Shown here: piece by piece, positions 1-13,400 of the stretch | Numbering within the stretch: position 1 is the first letter of the stretch | Layout: every line of letters begins with the position of its first letter | Origin: Gnetum montanum | Lineage: Eukaryota > Streptophyta > Gnetopsida > Gnetales > Gnetaceae | NCBI GenBank assembly: GCA_015680685.1 | Contig: MNCI01003893.1 | Location: 429,601 to 493,600, forward strand | Direction: 5' to 3' | Length of the DNA stretch: 64,000 nucleotides | Made by a program: the position numbers and the translations under genes | Notes under the pieces: model-generated | What the model was told of the DNA's origin: nothing | Database searches by the model: none | What the model saw: the letters and a program-made list of their open reading frames with translations, nothing else

Positions 1-40
1 CCTCAACCTTGACCTCAATCTAGCACAAAAAGAATGGTTA

Positions 41-448
41 ATGAACCTTAACCTGCTAGATAAGAACCGATTAGTTGCCCTATCATCTAATGAATTGCAC
101 AAGATTTTTAATAAACGATGTCGTGACCTGAAAATTAGAAAAGTTAAGTACCAACTGGGAGATAAGGTTTTTTATTGGAACCCCACACATGTGCCTCAAT
201 GCACTAAATTTCAAACACTGTGGGAAGGACCTTATATTATTTATGCAACTTTTCCTTCAGGGGCCATGATGATTTACAAACTTGAGAGCCTAGATAAGAA
301 ATTGTTGGTCAACATCCAACAAACCAAACCTTTCCATGAGCCTAGAATAGCTAGTATCCATACTACCTCTATTGGTGGACAACCCTACTGGCTATTTTGG
401 ATCTCCTCCCTCAAACTCAGTCATGGGGAAGAGGGCCACCAATGCTAA
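41..448 (+). pseudogene. Ty3/gypsy integrase C-terminal fragment (element A)
   Basis: An open frame of 135 codons matches the C-terminal end of plant Ty3/gypsy integrases. It has a basic stretch (NKRCRDLKIRKVKYQLGD), then YWNPTH and TLWEGPYII, then a beta-rich tail. In these elements this part follows the integrase core and helps bind DNA. The core itself lies outside the window to the left. A close relative sits in opposite orientation at 55578-55931, with the same KVxxQLGDK, YWNPTHV and FQTLWEGPYII blocks, so both copies belong to one family. The ATG at 41 is only the first in-frame one; the real pol frame begins off the window. Confidence 0.8.
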
Positions 449-2361
449 TCATTCTCAGCCTTCAATTCCTTTTGTATTTTTGTTTTGCACATTTTTGTTC
501 TACACATTTTTGTTTTACACATTTTTTCATATTTACTTATTTTTTGTTTTACACCATCATTACCATTTTTACTATTTCTTTGTTTGTTTGATTTACTTTC
601 ATTTGTCATACAATAAGTGCTCATGATGGTGGATTGTCCTATAATGGTGTTGATTGATAATGTTTGGTTTTTACCTTTGATTTTCAATGTTGATACTAAG
701 ATATGGTTCCTTTTGATAAAACAGGCAATGAGTCCACATCATCCATTCATCCATTCAACTCTATGGTTCCCCTTCATTTGGAAGTGTATTGTCCTTTTTT
801 TTTCTAAGAAAACTTATTAATAAACTAGTGGCTTAGTACTTTTTGAACCAAGGAAAGATTCAAATGGATTGAAAAGTGTGTAACTTCAAGGGGATTCGAT
901 GCATTTGTGCTGAATATTATCTTGGGTACTTGGATGATTTTCATGAGTTTTCTGCCATTCCTCTATTGACCAACTATCAGGAAGTTGAATGAATCTAAAT
1001 AAGTCTTTGCATGGTGTGGTTCTCACGTACAAAAAAACTAGTGGGAATTCAAAGCACACCCCGTAGACATCATAAAGAAACATGGGCTACAAACACTAGT
1101 TATGGCATTGGAAAGACATGTTACCCATGCCTGAAGGTTCCCTCTAACTAAGGTCCTTTCTCGCTTCCTGCTTTCCTATCTTTCTCTCCTTGGAATGGTG
1201 GTAACTTGATGGACGCATTCTTGTTGCTTCACGAGGATGGATTAGTCAAATGTATTGATGCGAGGTCACTGGATGTGGTTGGTGAGTCTAGACTTGGGAT
1301 GAATTTTATTCAGTCACCGTAACCACATAATACACAAGGGACTTTATACAACCTTGCTCTTGGGATTCCATTCCATTTCCTCCTCTCCTTCCATATTTCC
1401 TCCCATATTCCACCTCATTGCCGATTTTATGATTCGTCTATGTCTTGGTTGACGCATTGTTAGTCTTTGGTAAACTCTTGTGGGTAAGTTCTTAACCATT
1501 ATTTCCATATGTCATTCCGAGAGCCTACGGACTCTTTGGTTTGTAGATTTTTCAAGGCATAAAAGGCATGGGCCTGCTTTGGGGAGAACCCACTGGCATT
1601 CCTTTTTGGTGCAATTGTTAAGTTCTTTTCCTTAAACATTCTTTGTAATCAACCATTTCTTGTTTCATCCCCATCCATGACATCCATTTTATTAGCTTCA
1701 TCATTGTTATGTCCCTCATCTTCATTGTTCCTTCAATTTTTCCACCCTATCGCTATCGAAGGTTCACTCTTAGTCATGGGGGCCCTGTCACAAATTTTTC
1801 CATTCAATTACCTATCTCACCCCTACACCTTGGGTAGTTATCAGTTAAAAACCTCTAACCCAGTATTAGCCATACCCACAACCCAGCCAATGTGCTTATA
1901 TTGAGGCAAGGTATCAACTGCATTATAGCTAATCTATCCTTGCTAATTCGTGACTGTGTTGTGTGTGCAGATGGCAATTACACGAATAATGGACTGGGAT
2001 AGGAGGAAGCACTCAGGATGGACTGGAGTTGGAGTGTTTACGCAAGGAACAAGTTTGGTCGTGTGGCTATGGATGAACAATAGAATGCACATTTTTGACA
2101 TCAGCAGCAATGCGCCTCATTTTCTTTTCTCTCTCTCTTTCTCTTCAAGCTATTGAATGAGGATCTGGATGTCATCCATGTATAGTATTCACCACAATGG
2201 GCATGAACACCAATGTTGTAATATGTTTGTCGATCAATTCACCAAGCACTTTGAGTCTATTATTCCCTATTGCTGTCAGTTCTCATTCAGTCAATAATCC
2301 CATACCTTCTCAATATTCTGTAAGGAACTCGAGGATGAGTTTTCATTCAATTTTGGGGGTA
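449..2361 (+). mobile_element. 3' spacer of gypsy element A, ending in a polypurine tract
   Basis: This 1.9-kb stretch links the integrase end to LTR A and holds no convincing ORF. Blocks such as CTCTAACTAAGG, ACTTCAAGGGGA and GACATG/CCCATGC recur in the same order on the minus strand at 54.3-55.3 kb, downstream of the related integrase of element D. It is therefore the 3' untranslated spacer of this family. Its last bases read GGATGAGTTTTCATTCAA and then TTTTGGGGGTA, a purine-rich primer site directly before the LTR. The same end precedes LTR B. Confidence 0.65.
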
Positions 2362-3195
2362 TGATAAGTCGTGATATTGGGGCCGTGATATCACATTCGT
2401 GATATCAAAGCCTTCCAAGCGATACTGGACATATGATATCGGGGCCTATCTTGTTGCCTATAAATAAGAGACGGGTGCACTTGGTTGGGCAATAGTTAGT
2501 TAATTAGTCTTAGTCCCTTACCCAAACTCTTGCCTTTTTTCCTTCTCAAAGTTAGAATTATTTCTAAGTGCCCGTAGTGGGAGTCATAAAGCGAACGAAT
2601 CCTTATTCGAGCATTGTGTACCTGAGCACACCTTGTGGCCAGAAATAAAGACAAACTTTGTGATAAACCTTACAGCATTCAGAATAGCTTATTTAATGTT
2701 ATTTATAGTTAATTAATGCTTTCCTTAGTTAATTAATGTTCTCTCTCACACCGTGTTAACTCTCCCAAGTAAGCCACTTAGTACGACCACTTCGAGCATG
2801 CGTGGAACACTTGGTAACCCAATAACGATTAGTGTTTGGTAATCCCAATAGTGTTGCACTGGTTTAGGATGTGTACGGCAAGTGGGAATGGATGCTGGTG
2901 TTAGGACTAGTTAAATCATAGTCAATTAGTTAAATTAAATTAGTTACTTAATTAGTTCACTTCTCCCTTTGTAGCACCAGGACATAAAACATCAAAAAAT
3001 ATATAAAAATCATATACCTCGAGTTTACTTAACCATACAATCGTGCTATACAAGTAAGCTTGGGAAGATAACGATTAACTAACCTGCCTGGGTTTTGTAA
3101 AGGTGCATAAGCACGTAGTCATTGGAATTCGACCAGATCATGTGTGTACGCTCGTATTCGTATGGTTGAGCGTAGGGATACCTTGCCGCTCATCA
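2362..3195 (+). repeat. 3' LTR of gypsy element A (LTR A)
   Basis: This 834-bp LTR starts TGATAAGTC and ends GCTCATCA, a near-perfect terminal inverted repeat. It directly follows a purine-rich tract. It aligns along its length with the reverse complement of 49541-50448 (LTR B). Shared blocks include a TATA box, CTTATTCGAGCATTG, TGATAAACCTT, TTGGTAATCCCAATAG, TTAGGACTA and a final TACCTTGCC. The partner 5' LTR is outside the window, so its age cannot be judged. Confidence 0.8.
2459..2466 (+). promoter_or_regulatory. TATA box of LTR A
   Basis: TATAAATA lies about 97 bp into the LTR, at the expected U3/R position. LTR B has the same octamer about 125 bp from its own start. Confidence 0.6.
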
Positions 3196-3899
3196 GTACC
3201 TAAGGATACTTTTTAATGTGGTTATACAAGGGCATTAAGGGCTAGAGCCTACTTTGGGAAGGACCCACTTGTATAACTATCGTATCTTATACCTGCCAAG
3301 TAATTCCACATCATCTTGAGCCTTTCAAAAATAATAAATATCAATAAAAAGTTCCCTTAACATTCAATACATTTGTTCCAACAACACAAATTCATTACCC
3401 ATCTCACCCATCTTACCAACAGTTGATGAACTTTTCTCACTCAAGATTCCCTCTGTCTACTCTTTTTATGCAAAACTTTCAAAAAATATGCATCATTCCT
3501 AGCCTAAAACCCTCTAAACATGTTTCATACCTTCCAACTATTCAAAATGACTCATGGGTTTAATCAATTGTAGAGAAACTTTGTTGTTGTCATGATTTTA
3601 GTCGGCAACAAGTGCCTACAACTTGTTTTTCAAATCAATTATCAAAATCTCTATTCAAGTTGTCACTTCTAAAATATCATTTAGTTTAGTATAATTCTCC
3701 ATAATGTTTACTTTTATCATTACTATTAGAATGTATAATGAGTACATTAAGACTGAGTATTTGATACATTTAACCTAGTTTGTTTAGTGGTTTGCATGTA
3801 TAATCCAAAAGTGTCATGGTAGATTAACAGAGTAGATACTCATCATGCTAGGGCTTTATATCAATGAAAGACTAAATAGTTCTACAAAACATAGAACTT
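3196..3899. other. AT-rich interval without recognised features
   Basis: It lies between LTR A and the antisense LINE remnant. I see no gene, repeat or element end here apart from the possible target-site copy GTACC directly after the LTR. Confidence 0.4.
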
Positions 3900-5900
3900 C
3901 AAAATATTTATCAAAATCTAGTGTCCATTTATGAATGATCAACATTGCGTGTATATGTATAAATGATCCTTTATCTATGGCATGTTGCACCATCAAACCA
4001 TTACCTATCTCACCAACTAGAAAAAAACAATAGTAGTATCTAGCATGAATGACTTGAATATTGTGTTTTTATGAACTTGAAGATTTTTACTAAACTTTTG
4101 TTAGCACACGAAACCAAAGTTCTTGCAATGCATAAGGGAATGCCCAAAATTATGAAAGGATCAATAAAACCAATCCATTTCCAAGGGACTTCTAATAAAC
4201 TATCCTAAACAAGACTGCATGGCATAATACTAGTACATTTATTCTCATTTATTTAGCTTCTTAAAGTAACATAGTAGCTAAGAATAATATAAATAGCTAT
4301 TGATACAAAATTACTGCTTCTGTCTCATCTACGCATTGGCTATGAATGAATTGTTTGTTTGAGCTAGGCAAGTTCACTCCTATTTTTTCATTGTGAAGGT
4401 CATCATTGAAGAGCAAAGGTAGCTCTAAAGTTGCAATGATAAAAAGGTACGAGGCTAAATAATAACCCTAATAAACATAATGATCGAAGGGAAATCTCTT
4501 GGAGTAGCTATCTATAATCGAGACTTTGGCTATGGCATCAACTAATGACATTCTAACACAATTAATCTAATGAGAACCAATTTAGAGTTACGGAATGACA
4601 TTAAGATACCTTCAACAAACCTTATTTGATATAATCTAATTTTTTAAAAAATATTATTCTTTTTTCTTTTTTGTGTAAAGGGGGGGGGGGGGGGGGGGGG
4701 GGGGCGCACGGGTGGGAGTGGGTGGGGAGAGAGAGAGGAAGGGTCTAACACCTCTCCTTTTAAGTAATTATATCATAAGCTTGGATACAATCAAGCTTAA
4801 CAAGATAATTGTTTTAGTTAATGTTAGTGGTTGATTACATTCCTTCTATAGCAACAACAAATTTCTTGAATGTATAATGACTTGAAGCAAATCCTAATTA
4901 TTGAACATTTGTGATCATGATCAAATAAGGACAAAGTCTCATCTGCCTTAGAAATGATTTTATAAAACATTGAAAGTAAAGTAATACGATGTTGACTCAT
5001 TGTATTATGAATATCCTTGAACTTTGGAATAACTTTGAGGATGGCTTATTTATGTTGTGAGTTTGTTGAGCCAACATTAACGAATTCCTTATAAACAACA
5101 TAAAAATAATCTTTAATCAATTTTTTCTATAAGTGTTTATAAAATTGTACAAGAAACCATCGGGATTTGGAATATTACAATTATTTAGTTATTTTAATAT
5201 TGTACCAAGGTTTTCCATGAATAGATATCCAATGTTAGACATTAAATTTATGTTTGCAAGTTGAACTAAGTTGACAATTCTTTGTAATTCTTGCAATTAA
5301 TGTGTTTTTCTTTTTTTGACAAAAGTTTTGAGTAAAATATTGCAAATTTTAAAAATCTTATTCATATTGATGATAGGTTACCTTTCCTCCATGATTTTTG
5401 AAGTTTGAAAGGTGGTTGGACATCCTCTTATAATTAAAAAAAAAAAATTGTGTGGAATATCTAGGGATAGGTTCAAGAAGTTGTTATTGAGTAGCATACA
5501 TTAACAAATTCATATATGGTTTTTATAAAATCTAGCTCTCTCCTAAACACATATATTACTAGAGTCTTTAATCTAACCTTGACAAACCTCTACAAGTGTT
5601 GTGATATGTTTTTGAAGAATAGTTTACATATTGTTTGTTGAAGGTATGTTTAGATGTTTGTAAATGGATGCGATTTTAAGCAAAGTTATATTTCACCATT
5701 CAAAGTGACCATGTTGATGAAGTTTGAACTTAATATTATATATTTTAATGAATTTGTTTTGAAAATTATAGCTTTAGAGAAAGGATGTATTCAAAGAAAA
5801 ATTATTAAAGTGATGAAAATCACAATAATGAGAAGCCAACAATTACCATTTGATGGGAAATTAACTTGACAAAGTTGTGAATAGATCAACAGTAACAAAA
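3900..5900 (-). pseudogene. Decayed antisense L1-type LINE reverse transcriptase
   Basis: Read on the minus strand across several frameshifts, this region carries the ordered blocks of a plant L1-type reverse transcriptase. They are NPDGF near 5155-5170, ITLLSMFYKIISK near 4960-5000, KLDCIQAYDIIT near 4765-4805 (family KLDFxKAYD), LPSSNKQFIHSQ near 4330-4375 with a ruined ADD site, and PFIILGIPLCIA near 4125-4160. No frame stays open for long, so this is an old dead copy. The outer limits are approximate. Confidence 0.6.
4680..4704. repeat. Poly-G homopolymer
   Basis: A run of 25 G, followed by more G-rich sequence and a short GA repeat. It is a simple repeat whose assembled length is probably unreliable. 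Confidence 0.9.
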
Positions 5901-6504
5901 TAGCGAGATGAATAGTTGAGATTGAAAATCACTACTGATATTAACTTTGTCCAAGAAAGCATCAAGGACATCTCAAGGGAGTTTGTGATTGCTCCAGCTA
6001 AACCAATATTGACCATGATTCTTGTAGAAAAGACCTTGATTTAGGTTTTGAATATTAATTTGTTTGCAGAAGAAACACTAAGTTGAATATTTTGTTAATG
6101 AAATTCAATTTTATCTTCAAATTGTAGAATCATGTTGAAATTGCCAACATGATTCAAGGTACCTAATGAAGGATAGAGTTGAGATTGAGCCGTACATTTA
6201 TTATTGCAGCATAGTTATGCAATGCATAAACCAAAGGAAAAATAGTAGGGGAGACATTGTAATACATGATCATACAATCATTAGAGTTAGTTGTAGAACT
6301 TTAAAGAGAATTTTCCAAGACCATTAAGAATGAACAAAAAGAACTATTCCTCTTATTATGATAGGGGACCCCATGGCCAAGATCATGATAAGCATATCAA
6401 TGATAGCCATGGCAATTTGATTGTAAATACTAAAGATGTCGAGAATGTAAATTACAAAATTTACCTATGTATGTTATTATCTTCAATGAATAATGAATGT
6501 TTTA

Positions 6505-6690
6505 AAAAGGGTCACCACTTGGTGGCTTGATGCCCAACTTACTAAGTTGGATCCTAGGAGGGTAAGTAGATGATTGAAGGTCTAATCTCATTTTCAAGTG
6601 GCTCCACCCAAGCTCAAATCCAAGCCTTACAAATTGAGAAACAAGCACCTTACCATCATTCAAAGAACAAAAAATGTTATAATACAAAAA
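6505..6690 (-). repeat. Dispersed repeat, copy 1
   Basis: On the minus strand this reads GCTTGGGTGGAGCCACTTGA and ends GGGCATCAAGCC, GGTGACCCTTTTT. The same start and end modules recur on the plus strand at 17440-17555 within intron 4 of the synthase gene. It may be SINE-like (TTGGATTTGAGC resembles a B box), but no clear A box is seen. Confidence 0.45.
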
Positions 6691-6760
6691 CTAGAATCCC
6701 TTGCAAGATTGGTGTAATTTATAAAGAATACAAATAAAATACACCTTTATGCCACAACAT

Positions 6761-6850
6761 GGTGTTAGCCTAGTGGTAAGACTCTTAATTTGGAAACTCT
6801 AAGTTATGAGTTTGATTCTAGCAAGTAATACTTATGCTACAATCCCTTAT
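6761..6850 (+). repeat. tRNA-derived SINE-like copy (family I)
   Basis: The head reads GGTGTTAGCCTAGTGGTAAG, with TAGCCTAGTGG as a pol III A box at 6766 and GAGTTTGATTC as a B box near 6808. Very similar heads occur at 40273, 44174 and 48981 (+) and near 47426 (-). Confidence 0.6.
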
Positions 6851-7338
6851 GTGACAAGGGCAATGCAAAATTAAAATATGCACAATCCTTCTTGTAACTT
6901 ATTAGACATCATTGATAATCCATCAATGAAATATTAACTTAATAGCAAGATTTAAAAATTTTGAGTTATAATGTTTAATTATATAGTGTAGTTTTACTTG
7001 AAATTTTAGTTTTAAGGAAAGTTAGTGTGTTCAGTTAGACACCCATAAATATGGTTATCGGCATGGGTTACAACATACAACATATCCAAGACTTCAGTTT
7101 GGACGGCTTTAAATGTCTAAAACGAACCACATGGGAGTGTTCATCCCGTCTTAAGGACATGATCTCTAGCTGCTCACCACAAACCTGGAGGCTTCTCCCA
7201 TTTCATCCCAAAACGAGACACAAGCTATGCTTCGTAGGCTCCATCATACCACAAAGAAAACTACTCGGAGAATCATTTTCTCTCACTCGCCATAAAACTT
7301 CATTCGAAACAAAGGAAAGGGATTCAACACTGGTGCTA

Positions 7339-7441
7339 ATGGTATCGGAGGAAGATAATATTAGGATGGGATTACCTGCAGACACTGTATGGGAAGCACC
7401 CCAGAACCCACCAAAACCTGATGATTATATCTTTGTTGATG
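7339..7441 (+). CDS. Synthase exon 1
   Basis: Residues 1-34, including VWEAPQNPPKPDDYIFVD; Gly35 is split. Donor GTATTC. The frame is also open upstream to 7051. Confidence 0.85.
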
Positions 7442-10400
7442 GTATTCTGTTGTCCTTCTGTGTTTTTTTTTTCAAAATAAGTATGCAGTATGCACAAATG
7501 ACTATCATCCTAATTTTTTTGAATTGGGTAATGAATGCGCTTTGATGCAGGGAAGAGACTAGTGCGGCCTTACTTCTTCGAATTCGTTGCTCATGTAAAA
7601 TATTTCAAATCCCCCTGGTTTCCTCTATAAAATTTATGCAAAGCTCTACACATTAAGTGTATTCCTTCTGCAACAAAATTTTCCGTGAGAGTACAAGTGA
7701 ATATCATTAATGAAATTAGATATAGCCTAGCCATACCGCTACATTTTCCATTTCCTTGCCTACTATTTCAAAAGTCGATTCTCCTTTTGCTGGTACATAT
7801 ATTCATATGGATGACAACTTGTATATCTCCACTGTAAATTACAGGTTAAGCAGAGATGGGCTGGGAAGAAAATTGAGGATGTGTTTGCGCATGAGTTCAG
7901 AGCAAGATCAATTGCATATTTTGTATGTTTTGTCTTCGGTATCATTTTCTTTTTCCCGTGTTTGTTTTCAGGCATTGAATGCCTTTGCACATGGTCTTTT
8001 ATTGTCTGGATATACATTCTGAATTTCTGTATCAGGTCCGAAATTGCAAAACAGTCATAAATTCTCTGATTGTTATCTTTACTCTGATGACTATAATCTT
8101 TAACATGTTTTCATTAGCTACTCTGATTGTTACCAAGACTCAAACATTCAGCCAGTATTTGCTGATAACAACATGAGTTCTTAATAATCTAAATTTAATT
8201 TTATATAGCTGAATTGCAAGTTTTCTTCAATAGTCAAGTTATTTTTCCTTTGTTTAAACAATTGGAACAAAATTCATTATTCCCACTGGAATTATAACAC
8301 AAGAGTAAACAAACAAACAATTCAATCTATCAGAGCTACCTATGTCTGTTATTTGGTTGACCGGTATCTTGAAGTTCTTAGATCGGAAATTTTGTTTTTG
8401 TAAACATTGGCAAGGTAATTGACTTGTTCAATATGGCCGTTTTATGTCAAAGGATAAGGAACATCATGCTAACAATTTCAATGCTTAATCTGTATTGAGT
8501 ATCAGGTTGAGGCAATTAGGTTGGGACGAATCCGAGTTGATGATAAACTTGTTTCACCAGGTTACATTGTTCAAACATGTGAAAAGCTTAGTCATTTTGT
8601 CCACAGGTAAACTGTGGTTATTTCTCCACTTTTTGAAATGTTTTTCTTATTTAAGCAACTTGGAGATTTCATGATTAGAATTACTTTGTTTGCATACTAA
8701 GCAGTTGACAAGCACAAAATTTTGTCAGATCATGATTTTCTGGTTGTGTTCACAGCAGGTTTATCATTTGTTTATTATCCATTGTTTTCTAATTAGAATG
8801 GTATCTTGGTCTGCTAAACAGAAAGGAACTTAGATTGGTCAATATTGTTCATCAATAATGCTTTGTTGTCAGTAATAGCAGTTTAATGTTGAATTTTTGT
8901 AATAGCCCCTACCAAATTGGGGTAAATGCCTAGGCAGTCAATTTTGTTACCCCTCATCTTAATTTATATATGTTGGTAGTTACAGTCTAACCCAAGGTTC
9001 ATTGAAACTAGAACTGTTGTCCAAATCGCCTAGAAACTTAGAGAAAAGTCTAGTGGCTAATAATGTTGGTATTACAGTCTATTCTAACAATCACTCCTCA
9101 ATGCCATCATGAGGAGCAAACTTGGGAATACTCCCTTTAAAAGACCTCCCAAGAACAATCTATCTTGTGTAATAGCAAGAGTAACCCATCGTGTGAAAAC
9201 GTTGAGCCAACAAGAACAACCCGTCTTGTGAACATAGGGAACTTTGCAACAACCATCCGTCATGCAATATAGCCATGAACCTATAGGAGAAAATTGTCTT
9301 TCTTCCTCATAAGCTCATTCTCCTTTTTGCTTTTGCTTATTACATGTCCATCTTTGCTTTGAGATGATCCTCTTGAAATAATTAGGACATCTCTCATAGT
9401 ACATTTGCTTGCATCCAACAACTTACAGATAAATATGTTTAGGCATGACATAGTAGCTAAAGTTACCCTCTACATCTCAACTAGCTGTTAACTATAATGC
9501 TATTAATTCTCTCTCTAACCCTTGAGAAATCAATTGCAATTGATGATGAATTTAGCATGATTTTAAACATCTTGCAAAGAAAAAACATGCAAGCTATAGA
9601 TGATACAAAGGTATATACAGTTGTTAGCAATGTGGTATGAATTGTCTCTCATGAGTGTGGAAGAGAACTAAAAATTGTAATAACCCTATGATTTTCTTTG
9701 AATGTCACTTTTAGGTTATCCAATTGATCAAATAAATTGTTCATTTCATCCAAGTAGGCTTGCAACAACGTACATTCATTTTCATCTTAAAAACCTTATT
9801 GATATAAAATAAGCGAGCCATATTTATTGGATTATTCCTACTATTGTTTTGAAATCTGCCAGAGTTCATGCATTGAAGAAATTGAATAATGTCATTGCCC
9901 AAAAATCATGATCCTATGAGGGAAAGAACTTTTCTACTAAGTCTCTTCTATTCTTTGTCTTGGCATCAAAACAATCCACAAGCAACATTTTCTTCAGCCT
10001 TTTGTTGCAACACAATATCACAATCCTTTGGGCAAAGAATGTCCTCCATGAAATTTTCCAAACACCCCAGTCTTATGTAGTGACCAACCTATCTCTGCTC
10101 TACAAATTCTCCATTGTTTCTAAATTATAGCTTTGATACAAGTAAAATATCATTGGAAATGAGAAAATTCAAGAAAAGAAAAATGAAAAACAACACACCA
10201 ACCTTTTCATGGACAACCTTAAAAAAATTTTAAGTGGGAGAAAAAGTCCTGGGAAAGGAGTGCGGAGCTCTTGGATTAACCAAACTATGGTAAACTGATC
10301 TTTAAGTATAACAAGCATCTAGGCTCAACCAATACAACATGGGCACATAAACCCATTTACCATATCTTTCCTTTATAGCCCCTCATTAGGGTTTCCGCAT

Positions 10401-13400
10401 CTTTTTGGAACCTTATATAATATAGTGTTCACATTTGCTAAGAACTTTAAAATATTACAAGGGACATGATATTTAAAAATATGATGAAAAGGAATTTTTA
10501 AAATACAAAAGATTTTGCTTCATTCTAACATATTTTGGGTATTATGTATAAGTTACTTTATCTTTCCTTGAGTATTCCTCTAGTTATGATTCATTGCCAA
10601 ATGCAGTAGTAGTTAACTTCAACGAGGATAGGTTCTTAGAAGAAGTGCTACAAGACCTTATGGAATCCTTTATGTAGAAAGGGGATCACATACTAACCTT
10701 TGATGTGGTTCCACTAATGTAGCTATCCATGAAGGTATCAAGTAGTTTCTTGTGAGACTAACATTATTAAAAAATTAGATGAAACATGGGAGCAGTGGCG
10801 GGAGTGTCGGTGGGAGTGGCAGGAGTAGTAGCAAGAGAGGCGGGAGCAGTGGCAGGTGCATCGATGGGCATCTTGGCAGGGCAGAGCAAATAATCAAGGA
10901 CAGGGGGTTAGCAGGAAATCAGATGAGACCCCACAGGGACCTGGGAAGGGAGCAGATGGATGAAGGTCCAAGGAAAACAACGATGTGGATGGGTGTGACC
11001 CTAGGTTTGAAATGCCCTAGTCGGAGAATGGAGGGCTTGCCTTTGACGCGTGTGTGAGGGATGGGACCGTGATGCGGATTAGGGTTGGGTAGCTGCTCAA
11101 GAAGGTTGTGCAGGAACTCGAGAGGAGTTTGCTCAGGAAATTTATTTCAGATGGTGTGCAACCACGGATGGAACTCATTCGCAAGTGGGCCAAAATAACC
11201 TGGGGTTTGGAGACGGTTTGGCTCAGAAGCTTGGTGGATGACCATTTGGTATTTAGTTTCCCTGCTTTGGTTGATCGAGACAAGGTTTTGCTGGGGGGCC
11301 CATGGTTCTACAGTGCCTGTGGATTGGCCTTGGCCCCTTGGCAACCCGTGGCACACCAGGACATGCACCTCTTTGATCGTGCACTGGTTTGGGTTTGTTT
11401 GCTTGACTTGCCACTGGAATATTGGGAACCTAATTTCCTGAAGTCTCTGGCCAGTCTCTTTGGAGAATTTATTTGATTTGATGCGTTCACCACATCCATG
11501 GACAGGATGGGGTACACATAGTTCTGTGTGTGGAGGTTGATGCAGTTGGTGGATTAGGTGGATGAGATCGTTTTCGATACCATTGGAGGGGAAGAATGGA
11601 TTCAGGTAAAATTCAAAAATTTACCTGAGGTGAAGTTGAAGTGGACCTGTAAGGAGTGTGGGAACTACCGCCTTCTATCAGATAGTTGCCAAGGAACCAA
11701 GGAGGCTGACTAGGGATGGAATCAAGTTGGGTGGAAGGGTCGGATCTGGAAGCAAGGGGCTTCCATAAGGGCTACAAGGGGACCTCAATGACTGCCTCAC
11801 CCAATAGGGGGAGGGGGGGGGGGGGCTGAAACGGGCAGAAACAGTTAAAGAACCATCAATGTCGCAGTTGTCTCGGGTGGAGGAAAAAGTAGAAGGCTCG
11901 CGGCAGACGTGGGGTACTTTAGTTGTCCTACTAGCTACGGAGGTACTTGGGTCTCCCTGCATACTATTGATTCACTAGGTTGCTGAACCGCTAGGTACCG
12001 TGATGGAGCTACCCTCGCTGGGGGACTGGATCATTGTGGGACAAGGCTCCTCCAAACCAAAAATGAAAGACATTCAACCTCGGTAGGTGGTGAGCCTAGG
12101 TGGAGAGGTAGTGTCTTGGCTAGAAAGTAAGATTAGGTGCCCAGATAAAGTGGCAATGCGCAAAAAATCCATGCAGTTGGATTTGGATTTGGTGGTGTAG
12201 CATACGCTACGAGAGGTATAACACTGACGGGTGTCTACCTCACCATGAAGATTCTCTCCTGGAATTGTTGAGGCCAGGGTACCTCGTACAAAAGAAATAC
12301 CCTGCAAATGATGGTGAGAGAGGTTGGTTGCGAAGTGGTGTGTTTGTAGGAAACAAAGGTTCAAATAGTTGAGCGGTAGTTGTTGAATTGGGAGGGCTGG
12401 ACTTCCCACATTGTGCCTAGCAGGGGTTGCGTAGGGGGGCTTGCCATTTTGGCTAAGGTCCAGGTTCGTCTTGAGGATATGTCGTATTGGAGTCAGATCG
12501 TTCATCTGCAACAAGGGAATCTATGGCTTACGAATTTCTATGGGGCACAAAATTGGGAGTCAAGGGTCCAGAGGCTCTGACAAGTGGCCAGGCTTCTCCC
12601 CAATATAGCTAGATGGATGGTGATGGGCGATTTTAACCAGCAACTATACTGCTGGGAAAAATCAAACAATGAGTGTACTGATCCTTCGAGGGCTAAGTCA
12701 TGTAATGAATTTTTGAGGCAATATGAAATGGTTGATTTGGAGATTTTGGGCTGTAAATTTACTTGGAATAATAGGCGGAGGGGCCTAGATCATGTCCAGT
12801 CTTGGATTGACCGCATATGGGTTAGTGAGGGCCTCATGTTGGAATTCTAGATCATGGTGGAGGGGCAAGAGCGGTAGGCCTCTGATCACTGATCCATTCT
12901 TTGTCACATTTAGTTGTAGGGGAGTTGGGGGCCTTGGCCGTTCTGTTTTGAGCAGGCTTGGTTGAATAAGGCCTGGCTCAAACCCATGGAGGTTGATATT
13001 TGGCAATGCTATAATGGGATATAGGAGCCCCAACAGTTTCTTAGTGATGGCCTGAGAGCCCTCAAACGCACCATCAAGGCCAAAGCTACCGAGGACAAAT
13101 ATAGCTTATGGGGGTATAGGCACTAGGTTTTGGAGGAATTGTGAGTGATTCAATAGCTGCGGGAAATGGGGGAGGCTTGGGATACTGAAGAGCATGAACT
13201 TCTCTAGGAGTTACAGGAACTGGACTAAGAGGAGGAGAATTATTGTATATAGAAGTCAAGGGTGACTTGGTTAAGGGAAGGGGATAAGCACGCAAGGTTC
13301 TTTTTTGCCACGGAAAAACAAAATTAGTTGCAAAAGAACAAGCTTTAAGACATCATTGAGAACATTAGGGGGGGAGGCCCACAAAGTAGTGCACAGGGGT

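Noticed and set aside
7763-8017. Minus-strand open frame opposite synthase exon 3
   Set aside because: Shadow of a real exon; no motif of its own.
10779-11057. Gly/Ser-rich small protein
   Set aside because: It lies at the start of the LINE ORF1, inside the target-site duplications, so it is not a host gene.
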